Origin: Elysia chlorotica
Lineage: Eukaryota; Mollusca; Gastropoda; Plakobranchidae
Direction of reading: 5' to 3'
DNA length: 64,000 nucleotides
Assembly: GCA_003991915.1 (NCBI GenBank)
Contig: RQTK01000768.1
Coordinates: 10,650-74,649, forward strand
A program made the position numbers and the translations under genes. This document shows, one piece after another, positions 22,265 through 32,065 of this stretch. The notes beneath the pieces were generated by a model, which saw nothing but the letters and a program-made list of their open reading frames with translations, was not told the origin of the DNA and did no database searches. The stretch's first letter is position 1; each line of letters starts with the position of its first letter.

Positions 22265-22345
22265 CCCTAGTTGCCTCGCATTTGGGCAACATTGCGGACG
22301 GGTCGCAAGACTGATGTCTGATAATTTAATGACCGGACGGGGTGA
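22265..22345 (-). mobile_element. Degenerate SINE family B fragment
   Basis: ATTGCGGACGGGTCGCAAGA then TGATGTCTGATAATTTAATG matches the family middle; both ends decayed. Confidence 0.6.
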
Positions 22346-22451
22346 ATATGAGTGTAAACAGTCACAGTCACACGTAATTAATTGGGGAACTAATAAGGAG
22401 AAAGAAGGCGGGTGAAAGATACTCCAGAGCATGGAATGCAACCAGAGGCTT

Positions 22452-22454
<3 letters not shown>

Positions 22455-22496
<42 letters not shown>
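22455..22496. repeat. (GA)n microsatellite
   Basis: About 20 GA units. Confidence 0.96.
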
Positions 22497-22497
<1 letters not shown>

Positions 22498-23059
22498 GGG
22501 CAAAGTAAAACTCGAAGAAAAGCGATTTCGGATGGAAATAGAACAGTATTGACGATAAATCAATTTTTACTGAAATTCTTTTTGTCATAAGCAAATGTGC
22601 CCGGACTGTGTCCCAGCCGATTAGGTGCATATACTGTGCAGACAAACTTATTATTGCAATGCCTTATTGGGGTTGAATATATTTATTTCATATTGGTTGT
22701 CGCGTACTACACGAATCGGTTATTAGAGTTCTGCGGACAAAATATATTAAAGCAGCGGTACAGCAGAAATGACTTAAACAAAGAAAGATAAATTTTTAAC
22801 AATTGATCAAAATTATAAAAGAAAAAACATGAAAAACGAATAATTATACGGAGCGCTATTTATAAACTAATTGTCTACAATTTACCAGATTTGTATACTT
22901 ATTAAAAATGTCACTTAAAAAAAGATCTCATATCTAAAACATTCTAAAATTGTAGATAGGACTTGAAGTCAGGTGACGATAAGTAGAGAAATATGTGTAC
23001 AACTGGAATAGAGAGAGCACACTTAGCTTTTAGTGACTTGAGATGTAGAGTAACGCCAT
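22497..23059. other. No gene recognised
   Basis: AT-rich unique sequence. Confidence 0.55.
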
Positions 23060-24270
23060 CTGTTCATGCCCAGTAGGCATTCGGTGGCATGCGCTGTCTT
23101 TTTTGGCACTCTTCTGGTATCATTCTGGTTCTTGACTGACTGTTGGTATCTGTTCGACCACTGTGAATGTCTTCCTTGCATCTACTTTGCCTTTTCTTAC
23201 TGACAGGCTGCGGGAATTCTTTAGCTTGAACTCTATCTCCCCAATTACATTCCATCAATATAAGGCGCTAAAGCATATGGCGTGTTTTAGTCTTCATTAG
23301 AGCAGATTGTTGCATCCTTTGAACTAACTGAATCATTTGGTGTGGAACCAATCCATATGCGTTTGCTAGTGCTAGCCATATAACATCGAGGTTAAGTTTC
23401 TGATTTTGCCCTCGGGATGGCTTCCCAGATCATCGTTGCATGCTCTAAGCACCCTGAAAAATCAGGGATGCCATATTTCTGGACTGGTGTATTTATGAAC
23501 CCATTTTCAGTAAGATATTGTGTTAATCGGGATGCCATGACTGAGAAGAATATCTTTCCTTCTACATTAAGACGCGAGATTGGTTGGAACTGATTTATTT
23601 CAGACGAGTTCTGCTCCTTTGGGATATAAACTCCCTCGGCAGCCATCCACTGTTCATTGATCTTTAGGTTGTTCCGCAGAGAATTTTGTGTAACCACTTC
23701 AGAACATTTGGGCAGTTTTGGTAGAGTTGATGCACACCGTTAGGCCTCTGGGGCTGACTTGGATCTTGTTCTGTGCATTACTGCTTCTGGCTTCAGCCAG
23801 ACTTGGTGGTTGGTTTTGAACTTTTCTCCAGGAGCAGCTGGCCAAACTAGACCTGCAGCCCCACTTAGAGGGATTTCGCTGTTTGGATCAGAATAGGTTT
23901 TCTCAGATGGGTTTCCGGTTGTTCTTTCTGTGTTGATTGGTTGGTTGGTTGGTTGGTTGGGTTGGTTTAACGTCCAACAGCAGCACTTTATAGGCTATAT
24001 TGTGGACGGGCCTCAACCTGACGTCTGACAATTTTATGTGCTGCCACACACGAGACAGAGCGGGGATACCATGACTCCTGTCTCAACCGGTCAGTTTCTG
24101 TGTTGAGAGGGAACCTGATCTTGGTTGCTGGGAGAGATGTCTAGCAAACTGGAATGGGTCTTTAAAAAAGCGTTCCTGGTTCTTTTTGTTTTGACTTCAT
24201 TTCTTCCTTCAGTCTCATCAAACCATCTCAAGAAATATTCGCCCAACAGAGGGCGTCCGCACCAGCAGAG
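23060..24270 (-). pseudogene. LINE reverse transcriptase relic, interrupted by a SINE
   Basis: Read on the minus strand from 24270, a pre-RT segment (FQFARHLS, about 24120-24200) is followed by the inserted SINE. The fingers region then reads WMAAEGVYIPKE (about 23600-23650), QFQPISRLNVEGKIFFSVMA (about 23540-23600) and SGCLEHATMIWEAI (about 23415-23460). After a frameshift near 23395 comes RT motif A as LDVIWLALANAYGLVPHQ (about 23325-23380). The catalytic Asp normally found in WLDLANAYG has become Ala. A stop follows, and the YADD region is absent: the sequence jumps to a distal segment (23064-23258) resembling a C-terminal part of such elements. These motifs match invertebrate non-LTR retrotransposons often annotated as R2-type. 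The clade is tentative. Not functional. Confidence 0.85.
23937..24094 (-). mobile_element. SINE family B inserted in the LINE relic, with TSD
   Basis: Begins with the 3' tail as (TTGG)n, i.e. (CCAA)n in sense, then GTTTAACGTCCAACAGCAGC and the family body, ending TCTCAACCGGTCAG. Exact 12-bp target duplication TTTCTGTGTTGA at 23925-23936 and 24095-24106. It is 5'-truncated before the core. The intact duplication and tail indicate insertion after the LINE had landed. Confidence 0.92.
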
Positions 24271-24403
24271 AAGGTCAACTTAACATGATGGGAAAGATTG
24301 GATTGGTCTGAAATGTAAATGGATAGAAAGGAATATTATTGATTCCTAGGCATTTTTGTTTTCAAGAGAATAATGTATTTTTACAATGCATATATTAACC
24401 AAA

Positions 24404-24650
24404 ATAATAATAATAATAATAATTCACTTATAAAGCGCCAAAATCCACAGTAGTGCTCTATGGCGCTTAACATTAATAAAAACACTCACATACTATCTGA
24501 ACACACACACACACACACATTCTATCTATGAATCCCAGAGATACCACAACATCGTCCTAAGTAAATGCTTTTCTAAACAAGAACGTTTTTAGTTTTGACT
24601 TGAAATGGTCCAAAGATGGTGACTGTTTAATTTCTACATCCAACACATTG
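24404..24650 (-). mobile_element. 5'-truncated LINE 3' end with perfect 23-bp TSD
   Basis: Flanking direct repeats begin TTACAATGCATATATTAACC and are identical for 23 bases (24381-24403 and 24651-24673). On the minus strand the element has a short coding tail, a 3' UTR ending GGCGCTTTATAAGTGAATT, and an (ATT)n tail at the left edge. This is the layout of target-primed reverse transcription by a CR1/L2-like LINE. A (CA)n run at 24502-24519 lies within the 3' UTR. Confidence 0.9.
24557..24649 (-). pseudogene. Last 30 codons of a LINE ORF2
   Basis: The frame enters at the truncated 5' edge and ends at a TAG. Its final residues FKSKLKTFLFRKAFT resemble the conserved last residues of CR1/L2-type ORF2 proteins. 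There is no stop or frameshift in this short piece, in keeping with a recent insertion. It has no start and no catalytic region, so it is a dead-on-arrival fragment. Confidence 0.8.
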
Positions 24651-24754
24651 TTACAATGCATATATTAACCAAATTATTTTTAAGCTATTGAAAAAGGACA
24701 AACTGTCAAAAAGATTTAAAATGAAGAGTAGTAAAAACAATAGCATGGTCACTG

Positions 24755-24830
24755 TGGTAGAGCGCGCGCCTACCTATGTTTGAAGTCGTTATGTGTAACA
24801 TATGGACCTGTTTCAAACAATGTACGGAAG
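24755..24830 (+). mobile_element. tRNA-like fragment (SINE head or relic)
   Basis: GTGGTAGAGCGCGCGCC matches an RNA polymerase III A-box arm. The later B-box position (GTTTGAAGTCGT) is weak. The body after it is unlike SINE B. Possibly a decayed head of another SINE. Confidence 0.4.
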
Positions 24831-25085
24831 TATGATATGCAAAAAGCATCATGTACATCATTATGACTATCATTTTATGAAATGGGGAGCATCAAACTCC
24901 AAATGACACCTTATCCGTCATTAGGGCACACCAGTTTCTTCGACATTAAACCATTCCTACGATAAACATCTGTAGCAGGGTTTCATTATCTCAGCAGTCA
25001 AAATGTAACAATAAATTTAAAGGAACGAAATGAGTTGATTTAGTAAGGAAGAATATTACAGGTTGTCCAAACACAATCCAGTGTA
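24831..25085. other. No gene recognised
   Basis: Unique AT-rich sequence between two tRNA-like fragments. Confidence 0.5.
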
Positions 25086-25172
25086 TATGTTATAAAAGGC
25101 GCGGTGGTCCAAGGGTCGAGCAAGCGGCTTTTATTCGGAAGGCAAGTTCGAGCCAATTCTGGCCATCACGTT
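25086..25172 (+). mobile_element. tRNA-like SINE head
   Basis: GCGGTGGTCCAAGGGTCGAG (A-box arm) followed about 45 bases later by GTTCGAGCCAATTC (B-box-like). No CCA or clean acceptor stem, so a SINE-derived relic is more likely than a tRNA gene. Confidence 0.5.
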
Positions 25173-25496
25173 TGATTATTTAACATTAACCGTTTATCTT
25201 ATTTAAACGACACATAAACGGCTCAGTCAGTCAAAAATGGTTCCAAAGCAAAAGTTGAATGTTTACACAATCAGTATGTCTGGTTATGTGAGCGTACTAT
25301 TCGGTTTTAGCCAGTATCTTATCCATTCATGAGCTACTTGTTCATGTATGCTGACAGCGTTTTTGTACAGTTCCATGAACGGTTTGAAGAACGCTATGAG
25401 CGTTTCTGAATGGTGAAGTTTTAGATTATGGTAATGACGATCGGCCAAATGCCGGGTATTTCGCGCTTTGGGGCCCCGTCTCCGTAATTATGATCT
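25173..25496. other. No gene recognised
   Basis: Unique sequence with several AACGG/GAACG-type words; nothing supported. Confidence 0.5.
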
Positions 25497-25986
25497 CCCT
25501 TGAGACCTAGATGTTAAACTAGGATTTAACATCGCTCTTCTCTTAATGGAGAGAATATATTTTGATTTTTTATTAGTTTTTTGGGGTGGGGGTGGGGTGT
25601 GGATGGGGATGCATTATCACATTCCTTTGTTCAAGATCAATCCAGCCTATATTAAGTATTTACTCAATTATGTTATGCAAATGAATTCCAATGTTTCTTT
25701 TTGGTTTTTCTTTTCTTCTTTTGCTCTCTAGCCGTGCAAAATCTGACATGCTGTAGGAAGGTCATTTTCTCAATTTTTTTTCATTACAGGACCCTTGCAA
25801 AGAGTTTTTTTTTTTCACGAAAATTTTTGTACTCACCTGGGTTTCTTGGTTGAAAGTTGTATTTTTTTGCTTTCAGGATTTCAAAAAGAGACAGTATTCA
25901 AAGTAAAAACTGTACCAAGACTTGATCAGTTCATACATTTAAGCATATATCATCTGTATAAAAGCTGTATGATAATTCGTTTGCAA
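25497..25986. repeat. 490-bp tandem duplication, unit 1
   Basis: Starts CCCTTGAGACCTAGATGTTA and ends TGATAATTCGTTTGCAA. It repeats immediately downstream. On the minus strand it holds the donor-like CCCAGGTGAGTAC (about 25830-25842). Confidence 0.95.
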
Positions 25987-26474
25987 CCCTTGAGACCTAG
26001 ATGTTAAACTCTGATATAGCATCGCTTTCCTTTAAATGGAGAGAATAAATGGATTTTTTATTAGTTGTTTTTTTCTGTGTGGGGGTGGAAGGACGGAGAT
26101 GCATAATCACATTCCTTTGTTCAAGATCAATCCAGTTTAAATTAAAGTATTTACTTAATTATACGTTATGCAAAAGAATCCCCAAGTTCCTGTTTGGTTT
26201 TTCTTTTCTTCTTTTGCTCCCTAGCCCTGACAAATCTAATATGCTATCGGAAACTCATTTTCTCAACTTTATTTTTTCATTACAGGCCATAAGGAGTTTT
26301 TTTTTCACAAAATTTTTGTACTCACCTGGGTTTCTTGGTTGAAAGTTGTATTTTCTTGCTTTTAGGATTTCAAAAAGAGACATTATTCAAAGTAAAAACT
26401 CTACCAAGACTTGATCAGTTCATACATTTAAGCATAGATCATCTGTATAAAAAGTGTATGATAATTCGTTTGCA
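25987..26474. repeat. 490-bp tandem duplication, unit 2
   Basis: Same block order as unit 1 with scattered substitutions and small indels, mostly in G- or T-rich runs. The short segment on the minus strand before the donor-like site is preserved. Confidence 0.95.
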
Positions 26475-27154
26475 TTGAGTCAAATGCGTATCAAGTTGTA
26501 GGACCTCTACATATACAAAACAGTAGTAGATCTAAACTACGTGTACCCTCTGCGTTGCTCTTTCTCCGAATAAATTGTGAAATTTTCTCGGTGAACATGC
26601 TCATTGCTCAATTTTGAAAACGTGAACGTCATTCTAGTAATATACCTTACCCATTTCCATTGTTATCTTTCTAAAAATTCGACATCTTTCAGTTTTGATA
26701 ACTTCGAGTGAAACACCTTGTAACAGATGGTATTATGCTGTATATATTTTTACAAGATTGCCTACTATGACGCTAAGTATGTTTGATACGATTTTTTAAA
26801 TCTTTTTTTGGCCGACCGTTTCTAATCACCTGGCAGTGAAGAGTTCTACTTCTCTGCGGAGCTGTCTGTCCGCCATAGCTGATTTAATCCGCTTACATAT
26901 ACAAAGAGCGAGCACCGGACACACAGAGTAACGCTCCCCTGTTATGGTCGAGGAGCTATCTCTCGCTGTATGAAAATGTCTGATCATATTTTCATCAGCC
27001 ACATGAACTATCCATCGGTCTATCTCTCACAGATTTATACTGTCGGTCTCTATAATACCAAGTCCACCCTGACAAGCGACACATTTTGAGTGGTACAAGT
27101 ACCGATTTTAGGTTTTAGGGAAATTAATAGTAGTCTTAGACTTTATAAAACGAC
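26475..27154. other. No gene recognised
   Basis: Unique sequence; no feature supported. Confidence 0.55.
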
Positions 27155-27260
27155 GAAGTGTAAAGTACAACGTTGTAGTAGGTTACGACGCGTCGTAAGA
27201 ATGTGCGATAAAAAGACTAACGACGATTCGTAAACTAGCGCAACATTGTACTTACGAACC
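27155..27260. repeat. Short inverted repeat (foldback-like)
   Basis: AAAGTACAACGTTG near 27162 pairs with CAACATTGTACTTACG near 27242, enclosing further TTACGACGCGTCGTAA dyads. The end motif resembles those at 48325-48447 and near 29780. Confidence 0.6.
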
Positions 27261-27432
27261 GATGTGTCTTTGCTTGAACAAGAACAAAAGTTGAGCTGTT
27301 ACACTTTAGTAGATTGAGAGAAAAAGTTATTGATGGGAGGACAGAGGGAATGGGAAGAGAGGAAAGAAGGAGGTGAGAGGAACGGATAGGGAGATAGATG
27401 AGATATATAGACATATAGAGAGAAGAAAGAGG

Positions 27433-27481
<49 letters not shown>

Positions 27482-28106
27482 TGTAGGTACATAAGAACTA
27501 GCAGCCTTAAATTGTTTTGACGTGCTCTCTGAGAAAAAGTAAAAGTAGAGAAAAGGAAAAGACAATACCGTTCCAGAAACCGGAAATAGATTTATAGATG
27601 GGCACGAACAAACAGAGGGTAAATGAAGAAAGACCTAAAAAATAAAATACTTAAACAGTTAAAGATGAGATAAAGACTGTTTTACAAAGGCTGAGGGATA
27701 AATTCAGGGAGGGGTGAAGGGAAGAAGGAAATGAATGATCAATACAGAGAACAAAAAAGTGTAGGAAAACCGGGCGAAAAACGAAATACTGAGACAGTGT
27801 AAGATGGGATTGGGATACAGACTGGTTTAAAAACAAACAAACAAACAAACATACAAAAAAACAGGGGTACACAGAAAAAGAGGGTGGGAGGGAGGTAGGA
27901 GTGGTGAAGGAAAGTGTGAAATAAAGGATTAATACAAACAGAGGAATCAGACCAGGAAAAAAAAAATGCGAAATTGACAAAGACAGTTACAGATAAGACA
28001 AAGACCATTGGCCAACGCGAGAGGGAGAGAACGATTTAGGAGGGGAGAAAGAAATTGTTTTTCAATACTTTAAATTACCAAGAAAACCGGAAAAAGAGAA
28101 ATAATT

Positions 28107-28108
<2 letters not shown>
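27261..28108. repeat. Purine-rich low-complexity region with (GA)n at 27436-27471
   Basis: Long A/G-biased stretch with AACAAACA and GGGAGG words. Pyrimidine-strand ORFs (Ser/Leu/Phe-rich) are composition artefacts. Two loosely similar blocks (around GACAGTTA, GATAAGACAAAGAC and GATGAGATAAAGAC) suggest an old duplication. Confidence 0.7.

Positions 28109-28147
<39 letters not shown>
28109..28147. repeat. (GA)n microsatellite
   Basis: About 19 GA units ending GGGAAAG. Confidence 0.95.
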
Positions 28148-28150
<3 letters not shown>

Positions 28151-28409
28151 AAGATGGGATATAGAGAAAGGTCAAGTAGAGATTGTGTTTTGCCAAGGTT
28201 GCCCCGAGAAAGTACGCTTGTCCATAGCTGGGCAACCTGAAAATGTTGTTGATATCAAACTAAGATCTGAGGTTTATGTATTAACGACTTAAGCAATCGG
28301 CTTAATATAATTCTGCAGATTGTGGTTGAGGTTGATATTTTATAACATGGGTCACCTGGATCTGTTGTTTGACTTCCTTATGTTTTATTACACACAGATA
28401 CATAGATAG
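28148..28409. other. No gene recognised
   Basis: Unique sequence between two GA tracts. Confidence 0.5.
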
Positions 28410-28421
28410 GATTGAGAGTGA

Positions 28422-28472
<51 letters not shown>
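28410..28472. repeat. (GA)n microsatellite
   Basis: GA run with few GGGA interruptions, abutting the 118-bp array. Confidence 0.95.
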
Positions 28473-28473
<1 letters not shown>

Positions 28474-28905
28474 TTGTTAGCAAGGGGTGGAGGGGAAAAT
28501 ATAAGGGTGCCGGTACGCTGTTTTAGAGTAGCATTGTCATTTCTGCTACAGCAAAGAGCAGGCTGCCAACTTCACTAGCCAGCAGAGAGGATTTGTAAAA
28601 AATTTGGAAAATATGAAGGCACCGGTACGCTGTTTTAGGGTAGGGTTGTCATCTCTGGTGTTGAAGAGAGCAAACTGCCAACCTCACTGGGCGGCAGAGA
28701 GGATTTGTTAGCAAGGGGTGGAGGGGAAAATATGAAGGTACCGGTACGCTGTTTTAGGGTAGGGTTGTCATCTCTGGTGCAGCGGAGAGCAGAGCTGCCA
28801 ACTTCACCAGATGAAAGAGAGGGTTTTTAGCAAAGGTTGGAGGGAAGAATCTGAGGATACAGATACGCTGTTTTAGTGTACGGTTGTCATCTCTAGCGCG
28901 AGAAA
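28473..28905. repeat. 118-bp tandem array (about 3.6 units)
   Basis: Units share TTAGCAAGGGGTGGAGGGG, GGTACGCTGTTTTAG, GGTTGTCATCTCT and CTGCCAACTTCAC. Unit starts at about 28472, 28590, 28706 and 28825. Confidence 0.92.
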
Positions 28906-29099
28906 GAGAGCGCCTCTTTTCAGTTGTATAATGGACCTATCTGATTTCCAAAATACAAAGAATTTAGAGAGTTTTAGAAATGAAATAAATTATTATACAA
29001 TTGAGGTGACGATTGAGGGTGGTCTTTTGCATAAAGGCTGGCCTTAGACGTATAGGCTGACGTCGCTAGTCAAACTGATGGTTCTTACCTTAGGCTATC
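28906..29099. other. No gene recognised
   Basis: Transition between two arrays. Confidence 0.5.
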
Positions 29100-29580
29100 A
29101 GAGTGATAGATCTACATTTCAGGGTTCATTAGCGCAGGGGGTTAGATTGGTAGATCTATATAAAGATCTATATATAATAATGTCTATAGAGCCCAGCCTA
29201 GGAGCTCAACGTGACTGGTTTTAATATAAAGGTTAATTAGTTTGGAAGGTAAATATGATAGGGCTCATTAGCTTGGGAAGTCACATTAATTAATATACAC
29301 TAAGGGTATATTTGCTTGTGAAGCCAAATTGAAATACTTATATTCCAGGACTTTTAGCTAAATTGGTAGGTCTATAGGGCTCGTTAGCTTGGAGGTTAAA
29401 AAAGTGTAGTGGTTGGGGATGTCAAATTGATAGATTCACATGCCATGGGTCATTGGCTTGGGAAGTCAAATTGATAGGGCTAAAGAGCTCATTAGCTTGG
29501 GAAATCAAATTATTAGATCTACATAAAGGGCCCATTATGCTTCGGAAGTGAACTTAATAAACCTACCTAAAGGAATAGAC
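29100..29580. repeat. Degenerate tandem array, unit about 42-60 bp
   Basis: Recurring GGCTCATTAGCTTGGGAAGT, CAAATTGATAG and ATCTACATAAA words with irregular spacing. At least seven diverged units. Confidence 0.75.
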
Positions 29581-29791
29581 GATCTTCAAGCAGAAAGCAA
29601 TGAACATATTTTTTCTCCCGTTTCTTGAGATTTTACAGCTTTATAATTAATTTTGTTAAAATTTTTATGTGGTTTTAATACCTTGTTCACTTTCTGTGGT
29701 TAAACAAATACAGAATTTCAATTTGTTGCCTATTTTTTTAGTTTGCACAGATTTTTGTTTCACACAAAAAGGCGGTAAGTACATCGCTGCG
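29581..29791. other. No gene recognised
   Basis: AT-rich flank left of the palindrome. Confidence 0.5.
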
Positions 29792-29862
29792 GTAGCTTAC
29801 AATTCATCGTAAGCCCTTTTAATCTCTTATAGGGCTTACCTACGACGAATTGTAAGCTATGT
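29792..29862. repeat. Small inverted repeat at the palindrome's left edge
   Basis: TAGCTTACAATTC at about 29791-29803 pairs with GAATTGTAAGCTA at about 29847-29859. It is a third, partial copy of the palindrome's terminal sequence. Confidence 0.8.
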
Positions 29863-31005
29863 CGACGTTGCACTTGCAATCTTAAGTGTTCAAAATACGA
29901 CAGTGCCTGATTTTTTATTTCCGCAAAGGTCTTTATAGAAAACCTTACGAGACACTAATAGCACGGATCAATCACCCAAGTTGTATAATGCCTATCACGT
30001 TTTTAAAATGCTCTAAACCTTAAGTATTCTAGATACGAGACAAATCAAGTGACGTTTCGATGATCGAAAAATGCCATGATTTTATCGGTACGAAACTGGT
30101 ATAAAGACAATAGCCAATTAATGACTTTAGGTTTTTCCCCTGCACGCAGATGTCTGAGCGGTTAATTATTTTTGCAGAGTTCAGATAAAAATGGTTATCA
30201 AACAAATGCACGGCGTCATAAACTTGTTAATCTATTAAAGCAAGAAATCCTTGGTCCGATATTCTGTCATAGTAATTAAAAGTCACGTTTAAGCAGACAC
30301 GAAAACTGATTTCCTAAATGCGTTTTTCTCTAACGGTTAACATGGATAGATAAACATATAATAGAAATTCGTGCCTAAGATAGTTTAGGCTAATTCGTAT
30401 ATATATATATATATATATATACGAATTAGCCTAAACTATCTTAGGGTCGAATTTCTATTATATGTCTATCTATCCATGTTAACCGTTAGAGAAAAACACA
30501 TTTAGGAAATCGATTTTGGCGTCTGCTTAAACGTGACTTTTAATTACTATGACAGAATATCGGGCCAAGGATTTTTTGCTTTAATAGATTAACAAGTTTA
30601 TGACGCCGTGCATTTGTTTGATAACCATTTTTATCTGAACTCTGCAAAAATAATTAACCGCTCAGACATCTGCGTGCAGGGGAAAAACCTAAAGTCATTA
30701 ATTGGCTATTGTCTTTATACCAGTTTCGTACCGATAAAATCATGACATTTTTCTATCATCGAAACGTCACTTGATTTGTATAATGTGTATCTCGTATCTA
30801 GAATACTTAAGGTTTAGAGCATTTTAAAAACGTGATAGGCATTATACAACTTGGGTGATTGATCCGTGCTATAAGTGCCTCGTAAGGTTTTCTATAAAGA
30901 CCTTTGCGGAAATAAAAAATCAGGCACTGTCGTATTTTGAACACTTAAGATCACAAGTGTAACGTCGAGATAGCTTACAATTCGTCGTAGGTAAGCCCTA
31001 TAAGA
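29825..31005. repeat. 1.18-kb near-perfect palindrome
   Basis: The left arm (29825-30397, 573 bases) and right arm (30422-31005, 584 bases) are reverse complements. I count about 17 substitutions plus one insertion of 11 bases in the right arm, so identity is about 97%. The spacer is a 24-base (TA)n run. Ends read TCTTATAGGGCTTACC and its complement. I see no transposase-like ORF inside; the 60-codon frame at 30029-30211 has no recognisable domain. Candidates are a foldback element, an inverted duplication, or a locus for a long hairpin RNA. Confidence 0.96.
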
Positions 31006-31100
31006 ATAATATTCATTTAAACAAGTTTTACTAACCAAGTAAATCCGCCTATATTGTCATAATATTCATTTAAACAAGTTTTACTAACCAAGTAAATCCG
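31006..31100 (+). repeat. 53-bp direct duplication at the palindrome edge
   Basis: ATAATATTCATTTAAACAAG through AGTAAATCCG occurs at 31006 and again at 31059, abutting the right end of the palindrome. Confidence 0.95.
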
Positions 31101-31780
31101 ACTGTAAAAAGCCTTCGAGAACTTTGTTTGAGTAACACATTTGCGGTACCTCTCTGTTCTAGTTAGAACCGTTGCCCGGTTTTTACTGATGTTATACACT
31201 CGTGGGATAGAAGATGGCTTTGGTCTTTTATTATTATGTTCGGCCTTGACAAGTGAAATGCCTTTTTTATAGCGATGCTAGAGATGGCGATTCTCTTCTG
31301 ACATGTATGTGAGCTCTGCGTATTAACTTGTGGATACATTAACTGTCCCACTTGTTTTGCTACCTCCCAACAATAAATATTCCAGAGATATTGAACTTGG
31401 AATAATTGAACTATAAAAATCACGCAAGCCATCATTAGGTACATTATTTGTTTTCAATTTCTTTCTGGGAAGTTATGGGAGAAGATGGCGTGCATTATTC
31501 CGCGGAAATAAAAAAAAATAGTTCAATGTGTACACGTTATATAAACAATAAGTCATGGTAAACTTGTAGTAAACATTAACTTTTCGGTGATTTTCAGTTT
31601 AACTTTATACCTCCTCACCATTACTGAGTACTAGCTAAAAGTTCTCCCTCTGAACACAATCAGCCTGTAGCAACCCTGGGCCGCCGATTGGGTAACCCCG
31701 ATAAAACAGCGAGTTCCGGTACCTTGACAGGTCTGATTCTCTTCCCGATGTGAAAATGTTTTGGTCACAGAAGAGAAGTT
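31101..31780. other. No gene recognised
   Basis: Unique AT-rich sequence. Minus frames of 60-93 codons have no recognisable domain. Confidence 0.55.
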
Positions 31781-31873
31781 CTTTCTCTCTCTCTGTCTCT
31801 GTCTGCCAATCTGTCTGTCTGTCTCTGTCTGCCAATCTTCTCTCTCTCTCTCTCTCTTTTTCTCTTCCTCTCT
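31781..31873. repeat. CT/CTGT-rich low complexity
   Basis: CTCT and CTGT runs, with a CTGTCTGCCAATCT phrase repeated twice. Confidence 0.9.
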
Positions 31874-32065
31874 GTTTCTTTCTTAATTAACGCGCCCTAA
31901 GTTCTCAAGTTGGGATCAAAATTCACACCACTTTGTTTAAAGGCTTGAGTATTGTAAGACACGCAGAAACGTCGTAGAGTCATATTTAGTAGATAGTAAT
32001 TATTTTTTATTTGCGCGCTTTACGTACCTTTTTTTTTTAGCATTATTCTCTTTTCTGTGGGGCGG
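31874..32065. other. No gene recognised
   Basis: Short unique stretch. Confidence 0.5.

Noticed and set aside
29825-31005. Assembly foldback artefact
   Set aside because: About 3% arm divergence and an 11-base indel argue against simple read self-complementation, though long reads are still needed.
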